A stretch of DNA of 15,974 nt, taken from NCBI GenBank assembly GCA_003483745.1, contig DMYD01000037.1, forward strand, positions 8,778 to 24,751, given 5' to 3'. This stretch comes from Roseburia sp. GTDB lineage: Bacteria > Bacillota > Clostridia > Lachnospirales > Lachnospiraceae. The stretch's first letter is position 1. Each line of letters opens with the position of its first letter. The position numbers were made by a program, and so were the translations under genes. The notes beneath the pieces are model-generated. The model was not told the DNA's origin and ran no database searches. It saw only the letters and a list, made by a program, of their open reading frames with translations. Positions 13,860 to 15,974 of the stretch are shown here, piece after piece.

Positions 13860-14117
13860 ATGAAAGAATTTAAGTATGTAATCAAAGATGAACAGGGAAT
13901 CCATGCAAGACCGGCAGGATTATTTGTAAAGGAAGCAGCCGCATTTCCATGCAAAGTAACCATTGAAAAAGACGGAAAAGAGGCAGATGCAAAACGTATT
14001 TTTGCAGTGATGGGACTCGCAGTCAAATGTGGACAGGAGATCACCTTAAAGACAGATGGTGAAAACGAAGAAGAGGCGATGAATAAACTTTCCGCTTTCT
14101 TAGAAGAAAACTTATAA
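13860..14117 (+). CDS. HPr-family phosphocarrier lacking regulatory Ser46
   Basis: An 85-residue HPr, normal length. The active-site motif GIHARPAG places the phosphorylated His at residue 15 and the conserved Arg at 17, so it should accept phosphate from Enzyme I and pass it to the EIIA domain of FruA. At the position of the regulatory serine (alignment ...GK-x4-K-S46-I...) it reads GKEADAKRIFAVMGL, with Arg46 (codon CGT at 13995-13997). Ile47 and Met51 are kept. It therefore should not be a substrate of HPr kinase and should not act as a CcpA co-repressor in the usual way. It is the last gene of the fructose operon and is probably a dedicated paralogue, with the general ptsH elsewhere. That last point is inference. 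Confidence 0.92.
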   Translation: MKEFKYVIKDEQGIHARPAGLFVKEAAAFPCKVTIEKDGKEADAKRIFAVMGLAVKCGQEITLKTDGENEEEAMNKLSAFLEENL

Positions 14118-14129
14118 AAAATATGTGTC

Positions 14130-14160
14130 TGTGGACTGCCTTACGGCAGTCCACATTTAT
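14130..14160 (+). terminator. Intrinsic terminator of the fructose operon
   Basis: TGTGGACTGCC at 14130-14140 pairs perfectly with GGCAGTCCACA at 14145-14155 around a TTAC loop, followed by a short T-rich tail (TTTATATT). It starts 12 bases after the HPr stop. Confidence 0.78.
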
Positions 14161-14241
14161 ATTACAGCAGAAATCACTTGTGTTACAGATGCAAAGAAAA
14201 CTGCGAAAGAGCAGTCAAAAATTCCATGGTAAAAAAATAAA

Positions 14242-14301
14242 TTGAAAGTAAATACAGTTTTTATAAAATACATTGAAAAATAAACAATCTGGGGTTATAT
14301 A
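14242..14301 (+). promoter_or_regulatory. Two tandem promoter candidates for the MATE gene
   Basis: The first is TTGAAA at 14242-14247 with TAAAAT at 14264-14269 (16 bases apart). The second is TTGAAA at 14273-14278 with TATATA at 14296-14301 (17 bases apart). The region is A+T-rich so one may be fortuitous. Nothing else was recognised in the 14161-14341 gap beyond a short ACTGC/GCAGT hairpin near 14200. Confidence 0.5.
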
Positions 14302-14341
14302 GATAATATTGCAGAAGTATCAATAATGTGGGGATTTGCAA

Positions 14342-15742
14342 ATGAAATCAGAATGGAAAACTGGGATGAAAGCCGGAACGACAGCAGATAATTTTTTAAA
14401 GAAAAGTCTTAGCAGCAATTATTTTACGTACCAGCAGATCTTTGAAATGCTTGTACCATTAATTATGGATCAATTCTTTGTGAGCATTATAGGTCTGCTG
14501 ACAACCGCAATGATCAGTTCGTCCAGTCAGGAGTCGGTATCAGCAGTCAGTCTGGTGTCTCCAATCTACGCAATGACATATGCTATATTTAGTTCGATAT
14601 CTGCGGCAGGTACTGTTATTATCGCTCAGTATAAAGGAAATGGAAATATGAATATGGTAAAAAAAGCCGCAGGACAGATTGTAATGTTTACGGTTGTGTC
14701 AGCCATCTTTTTTTCCATAGTACTTTCTTTTTTTGCGGGATCTCTTATCGATGCAATGTTTGCGGATGCGGATATCTGTGTCAAAAATAAGGCGACAGAA
14801 TATTTGATTGGATGTGCAATTTCCTGCATTTTCCTTTCGCTATATATGGGATGCGTAGCAGTGTTCCGGGGGATTGGTCAGACAAAAATATGTTTAAAAT
14901 TATCAATGATTATTAATCTCATTCATCTGTTTGCAAGTTTTATTTTTATAAATATTTTACGACTGGATATTATTGGCACATCGCTCTCCTTAAATCTGGC
15001 AAGGGTGATCGGTGGAGGAGTGGCGCTATATTGTCTGTTAGGGGAAAAGAGTGGGCTGAGTATCCGATTAAAGGATATTATGCGGATAAACGGAAGTATT
15101 TTAACCTCAGTAATTCAGACCAGTATCCCTTTTGCAATGGAGCAATTGTGTTTTAACGGAGGAGCCATTCTGGTATCAATGTTTATTGTAAAGCTTGGAA
15201 CGAAAAGTGTGGCTGCAAACGCTGTTGCCAATTCCACTGTTGCGGTATTTTATGCAATGGGACTTGCAGTATCGAATCTCGCAGTACCTGTTGTGGGACA
15301 GTGTATTGGAGCCGGTGACCGAAGAATGGCAAAAAATTATGGAAAGAAAATGATCTGGCTTGGAGAGTTCTCAATTTTATTGTCATTAGCAGTTATGGTT
15401 CCATTTTTAAAATTAATATTAGGGTTATATCAGGCTCCGGCGGATACCATTGGAGATATATACAAGCTACTGGTTATTATAACGCTGCCAATGGTATTAT
15501 TTTGGTCAACATCCAATGTGCTTCCAAATGTATTGAGAGCAGCGGGAGATGTGAAATTTACTTCTTATGTTTCGCTTGGGGTTATGTGGATAGTACGTGT
15601 AGGATTAAGCTATCTGGTATCTATAAAATTAGGTGCAGGTATTGTGGGGGTATGGATTTGTCTGGGTATGGAATGGCTGATCCGAAGCATTATATTTTTA
15701 CTCCGGTTTCATTCAGAAAAATGGTTAAAAACACTCTTTTAA
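14342..15742 (+). CDS. MATE-family multidrug/sodium antiporter
   Basis: A 466-residue membrane protein with about twelve hydrophobic segments in two halves, as in MATE exporters, which expel cationic compounds in exchange for Na+ or H+. Supporting stretches are IFEMLVPLIMDQFFVSIIGLL near the N-terminus, a GTVIIAQYKGNGN loop ending the third segment, FRGIGQTK in the first half, the pseudo-repeat NAVANSTVAVFYAMGLAVS and VGQCIGAGD at the start of the second half, and LPNVLRAAGDVKFT as the counterpart of FRGIGQTK. The substrate is unknown. TTG at 14336 could start two residues earlier, but ATG at 14342 has GGGGA at 14330-14334 at a good distance. Probably a single-gene unit. Confidence 0.9.
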   Translation: MKSEWKTGMKAGTTADNFLKKSLSSNYFTYQQIFEMLVPLIMDQFFVSIIGLLTTAMISSSSQESVSAVSLVSPIYAMTYAIFSSISAAGTVIIAQYKGNGNMNMVKKAAGQIVMFTVVSAIFFSIVLSFFAGSLIDAMFADADICVKNKATEYLIGCAISCIFLSLYMGCVAVFRGIGQTKICLKLSMIINLIHLFASFIFINILRLDIIGTSLSLNLARVIGGGVALYCLLGEKSGLSIRLKDIMRINGSILTSVIQTSIPFAMEQLCFNGGAILVSMFIVKLGTKSVAANAVANSTVAVFYAMGLAVSNLAVPVVGQCIGAGDRRMAKNYGKKMIWLGEFSILLSLAVMVPFLKLILGLYQAPADTIGDIYKLLVIITLPMVLFWSTSNVLPNVLRAAGDVKFTSYVSLGVMWIVRVGLSYLVSIKLGAGIVGVWICLGMEWLIRSIIFLLRFHSEKWLKTLF

Positions 15743-15759
15743 AACATAAGAGTATTTTG
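15733..15759 (+). terminator. Weak terminator-like hairpin after the MATE gene
   Basis: ACTCTT at 15733-15738 pairs with AAGAGT at 15748-15753, followed by ATTTTG. Only six pairs and a short T-run, so termination here may be leaky or absent. Confidence 0.35.
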
Positions 15760-15817
15760 AATAAGGTTGAAAAAATGTTCTATCGTTTTAAAACTACTTT
15801 CAAAAACAGCAGAATGA

Positions 15818-15846
15818 TTGAAAATCAAATGTAGAGGGGCTATGCT
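15818..15846 (+). promoter_or_regulatory. Possible promoter of nanE
   Basis: TTGAAA at 15818-15823 and TATGCT at 15841-15846 are 17 bases apart, leaving a leader of about 45 bases before the nanE start. Moderate match only. Confidence 0.45.
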
Positions 15847-15897
15847 ATTGCTTATAAATGGAAAGAGCAACTATTCATAAAAGGAGAAATAATAAAA

Positions 15898-15974
15898 ATG
15901 GACAGGCAGGCAATATTTGATCAGATAAAAGGCGGATTAATTGTTTCATGTCAGGCATTGGAGCATGAGCCTTT
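15898..15974 (+). CDS. nanE: N-acetylmannosamine-6-phosphate 2-epimerase, 5' part
   Basis: Only 25 complete codons are inside the window, reading MDRQAIFDQIKGGLIVSCQA then LEHEP. The stretch GGLIVSCQAL..EPL is the characteristic first strand of NanE, a TIM-barrel enzyme that converts N-acetylmannosamine-6-phosphate to N-acetylglucosamine-6-phosphate in sialic-acid and ManNAc use. AAGGAG at 15881-15886 is the ribosome site. The gene continues past the window edge; it often heads a nan cluster, which would lie downstream. Confidence 0.85.
   Translation, partial: MDRQAIFDQIKGGLIVSCQALEHEP

Noticed and set aside
14161..14341. A riboswitch before the MATE exporter (some MATE genes have guanidine or other riboswitches)
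   Set aside because: I found no conserved riboswitch core; only a five-pair ACTGC/GCAGT hairpin and two TTACAG copies are visible.
15502..15834. A 110-codon plus-strand frame overlapping the MATE 3' end and running past it
   Set aside because: Most of it is out-of-frame MATE sequence, the rest is A+T-rich intergenic DNA; no ribosome site or family resemblance.

Overview
The window reads as chromosomal DNA of a low-to-middle G+C Gram-positive anaerobe, most likely a gut clostridium of the Lachnospiraceae (family inferred, genus not claimed). The grounds are strong GGAGG-type ribosome sites, A/G-rich coding strands, intrinsic terminators after most units, and the gene set: a bacterial F-type ATP synthase operon, a Cytidylate_kin2 kinase, a DUF4143 ATPase, a YitT membrane protein, and a DeoR/FruK/FruA/HPr fructose operon.

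Layout. Positions 1-5265 hold the end of the ATP synthase operon in canonical order: atpF (3' part only), atpH, atpA, atpG, atpD, atpC. It closes with a strong intrinsic terminator at 5278-5318. Genes up to atpG are overlapping or tightly packed. A 176-base gap then separates atpG from atpD and holds a compact 129-base element (3277-3405) that can fold as a three-way junction. Next come single-gene units: a cytidylate-kinase-like protein (5436-6008), and a DUF4143-type AAA ATPase (6286-7638) preceded by four degenerate 32-33-base direct repeats. A YitT-family membrane protein follows on the minus strand (7673-8527). It is divergent from a two-gene unit of a GNAT acetyltransferase and a histidine phosphatase (8756-9923).

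Positions 10105-14160 form a self-contained fructose operon. A near-consensus promoter (TTGACC, 17 bases, TATAAT) is flanked by two 21-base direct repeats, the likely operators. Behind it lie a DeoR-family repressor, 1-phosphofructokinase (fruK), a fused EIIA-EIIB-EIIC fructose permease (fruA) and a dedicated HPr. FruA would import fructose as fructose-1-phosphate using phosphate passed through HPr, FruK would make fructose-1,6-bisphosphate, and the repressor would sense the sugar phosphate. The HPr keeps His15 but has Arg where the regulatory Ser46 normally sits, so it looks like a catalytic-only HPr that HPr kinase cannot modify.

The window ends with a MATE-family efflux transporter (14342-15742) and the first 25 complete codons of nanE (N-acetylmannosamine-6-phosphate 2-epimerase), probably the start of a sialic-acid or amino-sugar unit.

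The parts least explained by ordinary annotation are the structured element inside the atp operon, the repeat array before the DUF4143 ATPase, and the Ser46-less HPr. No phage, transposase, CRISPR array, rRNA or tRNA was seen.
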